From the IMG/VR virus record IMGVR_UViG_3300005613_000049, positions 1-64,000 of that record: 64,000 bases of DNA; one strand, given 5' to 3'. Below are positions 17,404-25,841 of this stretch, in pieces. A program made the position numbers and the translations under genes. Within the stretch, counting starts at the first letter, position 1, and each line of letters begins with the position of its first letter. The notes beneath the pieces were generated by a model. That model did no database searches and was not told where the DNA came from. It saw only the letters and a program-made list of their open reading frames with translations. This DNA is from a virus.

Positions 17404-18294
17404 TTAATCTAATAAAACACCTGTTAAATTACCAAACATATATTGTCTAACTAATTTATCCAATCTATCTTTCAACCTCTTAATGGCAATATCTCTTTCC
17501 CTAAGACCAGGCGATGGGTCATAAACAGTTTGATCATCTCTAACTAAAGCCCCATTATCCACCATATCTTCGGCGGTCATATTTTCTAACAAATCTATAG
17601 CAGCTTGTAAAACTATGTGGTCTTGAGTAACAGTATCACTAGTCAATCCAGGTGGTATTAATGTGTCTCCATAACTTTCAAAAATTTCTCTATCTGAAAA
17701 TTTAAATGTATAATACCAAACATCTACTGTATCAGCAGAGCTATCCAAGGTTCCAGAAAATGTAAGATACTGATATCCTTGAACAATAGGGTTGCCAAGA
17801 GTTGTTTTCTCATCACTGTTAACTGAAACATAAACTGGCCAGCACTTTTCTCCTAAATTAACTGTGTGGTTATCTAACTGTATAGCAGTTGACATTGTAT
17901 AATCATCCGACCCATCTACATACAAACGACCAAGGGTTTTTAAATCACCTATTAAACGACGTATTTTTCTAATTATAACAGAGTCAGATTCCTCAAATAC
18001 ACATTCTGGCGGATAAGTTGCGAAATGATAAAGAGATGGACAAACACCTTGAACAGGGTCTGACCAACAACATTCTTCACCAGTACCGCTTTTATACATC
18101 GAAGATTTATACCAAGTATCTGATGTACCTTCGGTGTGGGTGTAGGAATACCTAACAACACCTCCTACAATAACTACATTTGCTAAATATGTATAAGTAC
18201 CTGTTTCTTCTGTAGATGTGTATATACGTATATAGTTATAGCCCATCCCTATATAAACATCAACATCATCCACTATCATTGTAAGTTGTATCAT
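17404..18294 (-). CDS. Head-tail connector/neck-type structural protein
   Basis: This 296-residue protein follows the head genes in the position of a connector. Residues about 1-85 are beta-rich with an FN3-like feel (YNYIRIYTSTEETGTYTYLA). Residues about 100-115 (SVIIRKIRRLIGDLKTLG) and 200-296 are mixed, with FKFSDREIFESYGDTL and a helical C-terminus (RERDIAIKRLKDRLDKLVRQY). The same RKIRRLIGD-type segment followed by a beta domain is common in phage head-completion proteins. Assignment rests on gene order and fold impression. Confidence 0.5.
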   Translation of the reverse strand: MIQLTMIVDDVDVYIGMGYNYIRIYTSTEETGTYTYLANVVIVGGVVRYSYTHTEGTSDTWYKSSMYKSGTGEECCWSDPVQGVCPSLYHFATYPPECVFEESDSVIIRKIRRLIGDLKTLGRLYVDGSDDYTMSTAIQLDNHTVNLGEKCWPVYVSVNSDEKTTLGNPIVQGYQYLTFSGTLDSSADTVDVWYYTFKFSDREIFESYGDTLIPPGLTSDTVTQDHIVLQAAIDLLENMTAEDMVDNGALVRDDQTVYDPSPGLRERDIAIKRLKDRLDKLVRQYMFGNLTGVLLD

Positions 18295-18313
18295 ATTTGA
18301 TTAGACCTTTTAT

Positions 18314-18682
18314 TTATGAATAATTAAATCTAGCAGCTCTTTCATATACTTCCACATTAATGGTTCCAGAAACTGTACTAACAATATAAATTTGACCATC
18401 AGTATTATCTTCCCACTCATTACCATGTGTTATTTCATACCCATCTGAATAGCTATCGGTAGCACTGTCTAATAAATAAACACTATTAGTGTCATCCGCA
18501 TTTTTGATTCTTAAAAAATTTCTACGTCCTAATGGGGTTAATGGTACTAATGAGGGCGTGCCAGAAGATACTGTCATTACAGTATACTTGACAATATCTG
18601 TACTATCCCTTCTTCCTATTTTGCTATCTATGGTATACGGAGAGGCTGTAGTTCGTGGATTACCAAAATCATTATATCCCAT
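18314..18682 (-). CDS. Probable structural protein
   Basis: This 122-residue protein is beta-rich (YTVMTVSSGTPSLVPLTPLG, LRIKNADDTNSVYLLD, IYIVSTVSGTINVEVYERA) with no charged helices. It lies between the connector and the capsid genes, 19 bp from the former and 21 bp from the next gene. This suggests a small virion protein such as a head decoration or stopper. No family assignment. Confidence 0.55.
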   Translation of the reverse strand: MGYNDFGNPRTTASPYTIDSKIGRRDSTDIVKYTVMTVSSGTPSLVPLTPLGRRNFLRIKNADDTNSVYLLDSATDSYSDGYEITHGNEWEDNTDGQIYIVSTVSGTINVEVYERAARFNYS

Positions 18683-18703
18683 TTTATTACACTCCTATTA
18701 ACC

Positions 18704-19180
18704 TTATCTTTTTATAATCTGTAACTCGCTAATCCTTTTTCTAATCATATTACATAATGTATCTTTACCAGACAATTTATTAGCAGAACTAAGCGCATAT
18801 TTTAACGCAGAAATATCAGTTATTTTTGACAGTTTCTCACGAGCTTGTCTGACTGAAAAGTCCGCAATCTGCTCAGCAGAAACTCCTTTTTTAACATGTG
18901 GTGAAACCATTTTATCGGTCTTTGGTAACTCACTGTCTACATCACTCTTTTCATCAACTATTTTATCGTTGTTACCCTCATTATATACTATTTGCCATAC
19001 ATTATTATCTCTAAGTTTAACATGTCTAAGCCAATCAACAAATGAACTACCCTTTTCTAAACTGTGCTTTTCACCATATTGTTTATATAACTCATCCAAT
19101 TCAACAGCCGCGCCGGGCCCTATCTCCCTTTTCATAGCATGTCTCCACAAATGAGTTTTATTTTTAACGTAACCATCCAT
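18704..19180 (-). CDS. Hypothetical protein in head module
   Basis: This 158-residue protein has two parts. The N-terminal half (about 1-65) is compact, with LWRHAMKREIGPGAAVELDE and VDWLRHVKLRD. An acidic linker with DEKSDVDSELPKTDK leads to a helical C-terminal half (EQIADFSVRQAREKLSKIT). No known family. It lies immediately downstream of the capsid gene hairpin, so it may be made at a lower level than the capsid protein. Confidence 0.6.
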   Translation of the reverse strand: MDGYVKNKTHLWRHAMKREIGPGAAVELDELYKQYGEKHSLEKGSSFVDWLRHVKLRDNNVWQIVYNEGNNDKIVDEKSDVDSELPKTDKMVSPHVKKGVSAEQIADFSVRQAREKLSKITDISALKYALSSANKLSGKDTLCNMIRKRISELQIIKR

Positions 19181-19360
19181 AACCTTTTCCTCCTCTATTT
19201 TTATATATTAATTATATCCCTTTTCTAGGTTTAACCTTATTAATAAAAAACGCCAATATTTAAAGATATGTTTATATTACATATATATTATACTCATAAA
19301 CAATCCTACCCCCAAATTGACGTATAGTTTTTAACTCTTATAACAATCTAAACTTATATT

Positions 19361-19389
19361 ATACCCACTACTATTAAAGTAGTGGGTAT
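19361..19389 (-). terminator. Strong hairpin downstream of the capsid gene
   Basis: A perfect 12-bp inverted repeat (19361-19372 with 19378-19389; ATACCCACTACT) encloses a 5-nt loop, 25 bp after the capsid stop on the minus strand. No long T-run follows, so it may be a partial terminator or an mRNA 3'-end stabiliser that keeps capsid mRNA abundant. Confidence 0.7.
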
Positions 19390-19413
19390 ATCACTATCTA
19401 TCTAAAACTACTA

Positions 19414-20484
19414 TTATAACGATCTATCAATAACACCCAAACCCAACATACGAGAATCAAGACAAGCAAACCCAATTTCTTCCCATCCAAAAAATCCCTG
19501 TTTTTGGACTCTAAGAAGAGTTGGATCGTCATGAGCTTCATACTCTTTACGAATAGGCATTACAAGTGAGTCATTGACACTAAGATCAAAACCAATGATT
19601 TGTGTTTCACCAAGAGTATCAACAGTACCATCAGCAGCTGTTTTATTTGCATTATCCAATGTATATTGATTATACACATTTCCAGCTGAGGCTATGAACT
19701 TACCATAAGCGGAATCACTACTATTAATATTATACAAACCAGTAGCCCCTAAATGTTGAACTTCGTGGAATGTTACATTCCATATACTTCCCATACCAGC
19801 AGCTTGAAAAATTTCTCTACGTGTAACTGGATCAATGTCTGTATCAGTCCATTCACGTATATCAGCTGCATCTTCAGGGGCAATATAAAGGTCTGTAAGT
19901 GTACGACCTACCCTTTTGAAACCTACTATCATTTTATTAATTAGCTCTTTCGATAAATACCCAGCCCCTGTAGCAGCTGGATTAATTTCATAAATAGGTG
20001 CAGGGCGCGAACCAAGTAACCCTTTACCAGAAAAAGAAGACGTAGCTGCGGGTAAAATAACACGCCAACCACATTCCTCCTCATAATCAGATAAACCTTT
20101 AGCAGCTTTCTCAGCAGCCCGTTGTGGTATATCAATTCTTGAATCCCTAGCATATGTAAGTTTCCAATCACCAGTAGCGTCTACAGAAAAAGTTGGTACA
20201 AATACCTCTTCACCAATACCTTCAATAAAATTCTGAGCAACATAACCTAAACCGGGTAATACCCATACTGGAATTTCAAAATCCTCAGCAACTGGATAAC
20301 TGGCTTGTGCACCAGGCCCCAGGTTTTCTACCGAAAATAAATTTCTCATAATAGAATTAAGCTCAATCGATTGAAGAATTGGAGTAGTTAGAGCAGATGC
20401 AAAAGCTCTATATGCAGCGATACCCTCAGGGGTATTAATAGCAGCCGTAGCTTTAAAAAGATTCTTCATTTCCTTTGTATCCAT
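19414..20484 (-). CDS. Major capsid protein (HK97 fold)
   Basis: This 356-residue protein has capsid-protein features: an N-terminal helix region with KATAAINTPEG, a beta-rich middle (FEIPVWVLPGLGYVAQN, YARDSRIDIPQRA), an FKRVGRTLTDLYIAPEDAAD domain and the typical C-terminal strand FFGWEEIGFACLDSRMLGLG (about residues 330-349). Gene order (scaffold, decoration, capsid) supports it. It forms the shell of the head. A GGAGGATAG ribosome binding site precedes the ATG, and hairpins flank the gene on both sides, in keeping with high expression. Confidence 0.85.
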   Translation of the reverse strand: MDTKEMKNLFKATAAINTPEGIAAYRAFASALTTPILQSIELNSIMRNLFSVENLGPGAQASYPVAEDFEIPVWVLPGLGYVAQNFIEGIGEEVFVPTFSVDATGDWKLTYARDSRIDIPQRAAEKAAKGLSDYEEECGWRVILPAATSSFSGKGLLGSRPAPIYEINPAATGAGYLSKELINKMIVGFKRVGRTLTDLYIAPEDAADIREWTDTDIDPVTRREIFQAAGMGSIWNVTFHEVQHLGATGLYNINSSDSAYGKFIASAGNVYNQYTLDNANKTAADGTVDTLGETQIIGFDLSVNDSLVMPIRKEYEAHDDPTLLRVQKQGFFGWEEIGFACLDSRMLGLGVIDRSL

Positions 20485-20509
20485 ATCCTAACTATCCTCC
20501 TTAAAATAG

Positions 20510-20548
20510 TTTTGGATGCGTTTTAATTTTCTACGCATTAATCCAAAA
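20510..20548 (-). terminator. Hairpin between decoration and capsid genes
   Basis: TTTTGGATGCG (20510-20520) pairs with CGCAT (20534-20538) and TCCAAAA (20542-20548) around a three-base bulge. On the minus strand it lies just after the decoration-gene stop and 5' of the capsid ribosome binding site. It could be an RNA-processing or attenuation site that sets relative capsid level. Confidence 0.6.
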
Positions 20549-20559
20549 TTCAATTACAA

Positions 20560-21156
20560 TTATATTAACAATTTAATCCGTATAGGATAAAGTGTAGTAT
20601 TATTAATATTAGCTTGGCATTGAGCAGCGCTAGCGCCATTCATTACCTTAGCAACAATATAACTTAAACTAAGCGGATCGTCTGTAGTTACCTTGGACGT
20701 ACCGCCGTCATCTACATATAAACTGGTACCTGGCCTCATAATAGTAGTGCCAGGAGTAGCTACAGTATAATGAACCGTCTCCCAAATACCCAAATGGGCA
20801 ACACCTACTGGAGCTTGGTTAGTACCATCAATATCACCATTTGAATCATAAGATGGTTGTGCAATTACATCCGAAGATCCAAGATCTCCAGGCATCATAT
20901 AACCGGCTGGATGAACATTATGATACCCCATTTTAACTTTCTGCATTAAAAAACCAAAAGGTCTTTTCTCATCAACAGATAGTCCATCTGCTTTAGTTCC
21001 ATAAATATTAACAACAGCATTTTGATTAGTAGCATCTTCATCTAGATAACATACAGCGCCAGCATAAGCTATTACACCACCAATTCCACCAGTCCCGCTA
21101 GTTGTAGCAAATTGGCAATATTGATTTTCTACAACCGGATGTCTAGGAATAAACAT
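20560..21156 (-). CDS. Head decoration-type structural protein
   Basis: This 198-residue protein is beta-rich and Gly-rich, with FATTSGTGGIGGVIAYAGAV (about residues 17-36), a KRPFGFLMQKVKMGYHN segment and a C-terminal IRIKLLI strand. The gene lies directly upstream of the capsid gene, as decoration or capsid-accessory proteins often do. No family is named with certainty. An AAGGAGGGAAAT ribosome binding site gives a clear start. Confidence 0.6.
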   Translation of the reverse strand: MFIPRHPVVENQYCQFATTSGTGGIGGVIAYAGAVCYLDEDATNQNAVVNIYGTKADGLSVDEKRPFGFLMQKVKMGYHNVHPAGYMMPGDLGSSDVIAQPSYDSNGDIDGTNQAPVGVAHLGIWETVHYTVATPGTTIMRPGTSLYVDDGGTSKVTTDDPLSLSYIVAKVMNGASAAQCQANINNTTLYPIRIKLLI

Positions 21157-21191
21157 AATTATTTCCCTCCTTAAAATGTTTTTTAAAAGAA

Positions 21192-21956
21192 TTACTTATT
21201 AACTTTACTGATATTTTCAGCCATCGCATTACCAAGTTCTTGGTATTTAGACAACAAATCTTTATTAGGCTGAACTTCCATATTTAACGCAGCAGCGACA
21301 CTACGCATAGCATTATCAGTGTTAATAGCAGCAACATCTATATCATTATCATCAGTATTGTTATTATCACTACCTACAGAATTATCGGTGGACGTGTCAC
21401 TATTATTATCATTACTATTATTATCATTACTATTATTATTAGACGCCTCTAATTCAGCAACAATAGCAGCACGTATAGCAATAAGTTCTTCTTTATAGGA
21501 TAAAAAGTCATCATCGAGCATATCTCTAACTTTAGAAGCCTGATCTTCTATTTTAACAGCAGCTACTCCGGCTTGTTTTAATTCATCAAGCCTAACCTCT
21601 GTTAATTTATCTTTTTCCATCTCTTGAATTTTAGATTCTGCATCTTCAGCCCGCTGAAGTATGTCAGATTTCTCAGTCTCAAGGTCAGACTTCTCTTGCT
21701 CAAGTGTTGACTTCTCATTCTGTAATGTGGTAATACTAGCTTCAAGAGTTTGTATTTTTTCATTAAAACTTGTGATCTCTGATTGTCTATCTATAAGTTC
21801 TTGGTCTTTTGCCTCTAAAGACTCATTTAACTCGTTAATAGTATCAGTTGATCTTTGTAAAGCTGTTTCAGTCGCCTTGATCATTTCGGATTCTTCTTTG
21901 TCTTTGAAGATATCATCCACAATCTTTTTGACATCATTACTAAGTTGATCACCCAT
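21192..21956 (-). CDS. Probable scaffold protein
   Basis: This 254-residue protein is almost wholly helical. Residues about 20-115 form an unbroken Glu/Lys/Gln-rich coiled coil (EAKDQELIDRQSEITSFNEK and onward). An Asn/Asp/Ser-rich disordered linker (about 170-205) is followed by a short C-terminal helical domain (LLSKYQELGNAMAENISKV). The length, coiled coil and place between protease and capsid genes match phage scaffolds, which template the prohead and are later degraded by the protease encoded two genes upstream. Confidence 0.75.
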   Translation of the reverse strand: MGDQLSNDVKKIVDDIFKDKEESEMIKATETALQRSTDTINELNESLEAKDQELIDRQSEITSFNEKIQTLEASITTLQNEKSTLEQEKSDLETEKSDILQRAEDAESKIQEMEKDKLTEVRLDELKQAGVAAVKIEDQASKVRDMLDDDFLSYKEELIAIRAAIVAELEASNNNSNDNNSNDNNSDTSTDNSVGSDNNNTDDNDIDVAAINTDNAMRSVAAALNMEVQPNKDLLSKYQELGNAMAENISKVNK

Positions 21957-22067
21957 GAAGTTAAAACCTCCTCAATAATTTTTCGTACAAATATAAATTA
22001 TATAACCAATCTCTTTTATAATCATAAATCATAACCATATCCTTTACCATACAAATAAAAATAAATA

Positions 22068-22472
22068 TTAATTATTAAAAATTTGATTAGAAGACGAACT
22101 ACTATATAAAGTGCTAGATGCTGCATCTCCCAAAAATACATAAACATCATAAGTGGCTGTCACATCGTTATTGGCTTGATGTAGCACTAAAGATGGCGTA
22201 GTAGTATCTTTCTCTACATAATATCTACCAGAGGCCACATTATTAGTTGGTGTTACCTGTACAACAGCGCTAGAAATCTTATAACCATGTATATCCATAC
22301 CGCTGAGTATACTCGCAGTGGTATTACCTGATGCTACAGTCACACTAGTCCCAATTAAAAAAGGAACTCTTCTACCATTACCTAAATTTCTATAGACAAC
22401 GGTTTTATTATCATCACCATTAATTCTAACAACTTTTGGTGTAAACCCTGTTGTTTTTAATGATTGTGGCAT
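22068..22472 (-). CDS. Head-associated beta-rich protein
   Basis: This 134-residue protein is Ser/Thr/Val-rich (FLIGTSVTVASGNTTASIL, YDVYVFLGDAASSTLYSSSS) with a beta-sheet look and a Ser-rich C-terminus. It sits between the prohead protease and scaffold genes. It may be a decoration or head-fibre protein; there is no firm family. Confidence 0.5.
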   Translation of the reverse strand: MPQSLKTTGFTPKVVRINGDDNKTVVYRNLGNGRRVPFLIGTSVTVASGNTTASILSGMDIHGYKISSAVVQVTPTNNVASGRYYVEKDTTTPSLVLHQANNDVTATYDVYVFLGDAASSTLYSSSSSNQIFNN

Positions 22473-22487
22473 AAGCGGTTACCTCCC

Positions 22488-23615
22488 TTATTTATTTGTA
22501 TTTAATAAAACTAATTCTAATTCAGATAACAAAGATTTTCTTTTATCTTTACTTACAAACTCGTCCATCTTTGCTTTAGCATAACTTTCTGACTCCCTTT
22601 CAGCCACTCTTCTTAAACAATTTGGATCAGTGACGTCCCTTGAAAAAGAAGTGCATTCTCTATCATATAAAGTACACCAATTTTCATGGAGAACTTTCAC
22701 ATCAGGTCCCTCATAAGTAGCATCTATAACCCTTCTCCTAAAATTCACACATATACCTACGCTCGTCTGTCTAAGAGTATCTACATCTGCATCTTCCTTG
22801 TCCTTATCCGTGACAACTTTAACGCCTTCGCCGTCTACTTTATTCATATCCTTATTGTCAGACATGTTACTATCTTTATTATTATGTATATCATCCATAT
22901 TAATAACTATATCAGTATCACCATCAAGCTGTTTTTTAGCAGTTTCTAAAACTACCGACCTAGGATTTGCTGGGTTTTTAACAACACCACACCCAGAAAA
23001 TAATAAAGATCTTAATACTCTACTAACACTACCAGAAGACAGTTCTTTACCATTTTTTATTACTTTAGCTAATTTTCCCATCCACGAATTTACAAATCCC
23101 AACGCCTCAGCTTCTTTTCTAGACATTATAATATTGTCTATTTTAACATCATAGTCCTGAAAATAGGTCTCCATTGATAACTTCCATTTACTATCAGATA
23201 TTTCTTTAGCTAATTCTGGGAACCTACTTTTGTAAATAATTCCAGCTATAACAACATCAATGTCCATTTTATTCAATTCAGTCTCATCTAAAGACCCCAA
23301 GTCTTCTATACTCAACGTAGCGCCTTTTCTATTTATTAGAGCATTACTAAAAATGTGACCCACTATCTGGTCTTCCTTATGCTCTATATCAATTGCCTTA
23401 TTATTTATACTAGGCACAGCTTTTATTAATTCAGAAGGCATAAAAAAGGCATGATTTAAATTTTCACCACTACTAACAAAAATACCACTGAAAAACATCA
23501 AATCAGTGGTCTTATTCTTTGGAAATTCCACAATAGAGGCAGCTGCCTTTCTTAAAGCATCTGTCTCCTCCACTATTTTTATATCAGCTTCAAGTGTAAA
23601 TTTGTTGTCTTTCAC
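22488..23615 (-). CDS. Prohead maturation protease
   Basis: This 375-residue protein has the pattern of phage prohead serine proteases: FFSGIFVSSG, then NKAIDIEHKEDQIVGHI (about residues 73-89, likely active-site His), GIIYKSRFPELAKEI and KLSMETYF (about 145-152, likely nucleophile Ser). An extra C-terminal third (about 245-375) is acidic, then Cys-containing (VGICVNFRRR, LHENWCTLYDRECTSF), with no known match. The protease would cut the scaffold and capsid N-termini. It lies between portal and scaffold genes, the usual place. Confidence 0.75.
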   Translation of the reverse strand: MKDNKFTLEADIKIVEETDALRKAAASIVEFPKNKTTDLMFFSGIFVSSGENLNHAFFMPSELIKAVPSINNKAIDIEHKEDQIVGHIFSNALINRKGATLSIEDLGSLDETELNKMDIDVVIAGIIYKSRFPELAKEISDSKWKLSMETYFQDYDVKIDNIIMSRKEAEALGFVNSWMGKLAKVIKNGKELSSGSVSRVLRSLLFSGCGVVKNPANPRSVVLETAKKQLDGDTDIVINMDDIHNNKDSNMSDNKDMNKVDGEGVKVVTDKDKEDADVDTLRQTSVGICVNFRRRVIDATYEGPDVKVLHENWCTLYDRECTSFSRDVTDPNCLRRVAERESESYAKAKMDEFVSKDKRKSLLSELELVLLNTNK

Positions 23616-23683
23616 TACACAACCCTCCCTATAAAAATTATCCTCTCTATATAATAGAGGTTAGATAATTACATTGTATTAAA

Positions 23684-25540
23684 TTACTGTCTTAATAACT
23701 CCAACTCTTTCAAAAACAACTCAAAACTAGCCTTATCCATACCACGCACAGCCTCTGCCAGACTCGTATTGGCGGATTGTGGCTTAACGCCAGGCTGTTG
23801 GCTAGGCGATTTCTTTTTCACCTTAGTTTTGTCCTGTACATCAGTATTAGTTTGTTTCTTTTTAGCAGGTTTGCCTGGAGTACGACTAGTCTGAACTGGT
23901 TGTTTAGATTGTTGAAATGGACTACCAGTTATACCAAGTGTACCATCTAACACTGAAGGCAGTTCATTCCCCATATTATTAAATTCATTGTTATAGTCAA
24001 ACCCAAGTTGCTCTAAAGCGGTCCTATAGGACAACATACGTCTATCTACAAGTTGTGCAATAGTACTCATATACAATATTATATCCCTTAAAATTGTATT
24101 ATCCCACCTCACTTTAGGAAACCTGTCAAACCCAACAGCTGAAGCTATTTGTTGATACTCATTATATATCCATCTTGTTACTTGACGCCTAGCATAGTTA
24201 ATTTCCTCTATTAAAGTCCTAACTAATAAACCAGACTCAGGAACACTTACATCAGTTACACCATCTATAAAAGCTCTAGAAAAAGCTAACGCCCCAGTTA
24301 TATCTTCATTTACTTGTTGATACTTATCTTGTCCTAATATATCACCAATCTCTGGTGATATTATCTTTTCAACAGATAGTGTGTGATTCCAAACCACATC
24401 AAAACTCTTAGATGGTGTATCAAATATTTTTGCAACAGATTCTAACTGAGTTTGATCAGTTACTGGGTATTCGTCATTACCTACTGTTATTTTTAATATG
24501 GAATTTGTAATACCATCTAAAGTACTAAGATCTGCCTCTCTTAATGAGTTTTTATATTCCAAAGAATCAAAAGCTTTAGACCCTCTAGGCTTTGCATATC
24601 GCTCATATGGCATTTTACGATAATCTACAACTCCTACATATTGTGGGTCCAGTTTAATATTACCAGCAGTTATTTGTGATTTAAATTCTGATGGCAAACT
24701 TTTAACAACCATTTTTTCTTCATCTGTAAGTTCGGACTGTGGTTTATCAACCATCTTTTTCAACTCATCAGATGGTTCTAATGTAACAATAGTGTTATCA
24801 AAAAGTAAACTACCCTCTATAGTTATCAAAAGCGGATTCAAAACAGTATACGCAACGGGTAAATACCCCTTGGACCACACTTTCTTTTTAGCCGCCAAAG
24901 CTCTTTTTTTATCCAACCCTTTAGATGCATTATCTTCCCTCGTTTTCTGTATCTTTGCCTGTCTATCTATAACACTTTTAAGAATACCACGCTCTACTTT
25001 TTGACCAGGTATTGGAGACAAATAACTAATGCCTGGTTCATATTTACTAATAATTTTATAAGTCCTAACCATACCAATTCTAAAAAAATCAAAAAATATC
25101 CATTCCAATATCTGTTTAAAATTAACATCAAAACACCAAGTATCGTAGTATGCTTTTATTTTATCATCATCAATGTCATTTTCAAATCCCTTTGAGGCGA
25201 GGTTTGTCAAAATATCTATATGTGATCCATACACATCATTCTCAAAATAATATCTCATAGCCCGCTTAAAAACATTTCTTGGATCATCATCATACACTGA
25301 TTTTTTGATAAGGTCTAAAACAGATCTATCCACTACATCTCTTCTTAAAGTAGCAGCTGATTCAAATGGTCTTGATCTTATCGCTTTATCATTTGGTAAA
25401 GATGCTAAAACCTTATTAGTTGGTTTTAAATAAAAGGAAGCTTTTCCACTATCTGAATCTACATCTATTTTACGTATACCAACGTCCGGATACTTAGTTT
25501 TTAATTCATCTGTTATTTTTCCTAAATCTACTGGATTCAT
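23684..25540 (-). CDS. Portal protein
   Basis: This 618-residue protein is in portal position directly after the terminase. Its core includes RAMRYYFENDVYGSHIDILT (about residues 92-111), WIFFDFFRIGMVRTYKIIS and a long helical region with FSRAFIDGVTDVSVPESGLL and RRQVTRWIYNEYQQIAS (wing/stem). It forms the dodecameric DNA gate. The C-terminal 90 residues are disordered and rich in Lys, Thr, Pro and Gln (GKPAKKKQTNTDV), ending in an amphipathic helix (SFELFLKELELLRQ). Confidence 0.85.
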   Translation of the reverse strand: MNPVDLGKITDELKTKYPDVGIRKIDVDSDSGKASFYLKPTNKVLASLPNDKAIRSRPFESAATLRRDVVDRSVLDLIKKSVYDDDPRNVFKRAMRYYFENDVYGSHIDILTNLASKGFENDIDDDKIKAYYDTWCFDVNFKQILEWIFFDFFRIGMVRTYKIISKYEPGISYLSPIPGQKVERGILKSVIDRQAKIQKTREDNASKGLDKKRALAAKKKVWSKGYLPVAYTVLNPLLITIEGSLLFDNTIVTLEPSDELKKMVDKPQSELTDEEKMVVKSLPSEFKSQITAGNIKLDPQYVGVVDYRKMPYERYAKPRGSKAFDSLEYKNSLREADLSTLDGITNSILKITVGNDEYPVTDQTQLESVAKIFDTPSKSFDVVWNHTLSVEKIISPEIGDILGQDKYQQVNEDITGALAFSRAFIDGVTDVSVPESGLLVRTLIEEINYARRQVTRWIYNEYQQIASAVGFDRFPKVRWDNTILRDIILYMSTIAQLVDRRMLSYRTALEQLGFDYNNEFNNMGNELPSVLDGTLGITGSPFQQSKQPVQTSRTPGKPAKKKQTNTDVQDKTKVKKKSPSQQPGVKPQSANTSLAEAVRGMDKASFELFLKELELLRQ

Positions 25541-25571
25541 TTATATATTCTCCTTATAAAATAATCAATCA

Positions 25572-25820
25572 CTACACCTTATCAATCATTGTATTTACTA
25601 CAGGAAGTCTGCCATTTTTAACAATATGAGCAACCTGAAATGCACCCTTTACACCAAAAATAATCCCAAAAATGGTTGCAAGGTGAGCACCACTGATAAG
25701 TCCATAAATACATAACACAACACTAACAGATATAGATAGCACTTTAACTGAAATTAACTGAACAAAAAATTTCTGAAGCCATAAATCCCAAAATTCCCAA
25801 CTAATTATAGAACCATTCAT
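25572..25820 (-). CDS. Small membrane protein
   Basis: This 82-residue protein has two hydrophobic segments (about residues 22-42, LISVKVLSISVSVVLCIYGL; and 45-65, LATIFGIIFGVKGAFQVAHI). It sits between terminase and portal genes. Holin-like topology is possible, but holins rarely sit here; the function is unknown. Confidence 0.6.
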   Translation of the reverse strand: MNGSIISWEFWDLWLQKFFVQLISVKVLSISVSVVLCIYGLISGAHLATIFGIIFGVKGAFQVAHIVKNGRLPVVNTMIDKV

Positions 25821-25841
25821 AATAAAACACTCCTTTACAAA

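Noticed and set aside
22488-23615. ClpP at 37020 as the prohead protease
   Set aside because: The gene at 22488-23615 has the prohead-protease pattern and position; the ClpP-like gene lies far from the head cluster.
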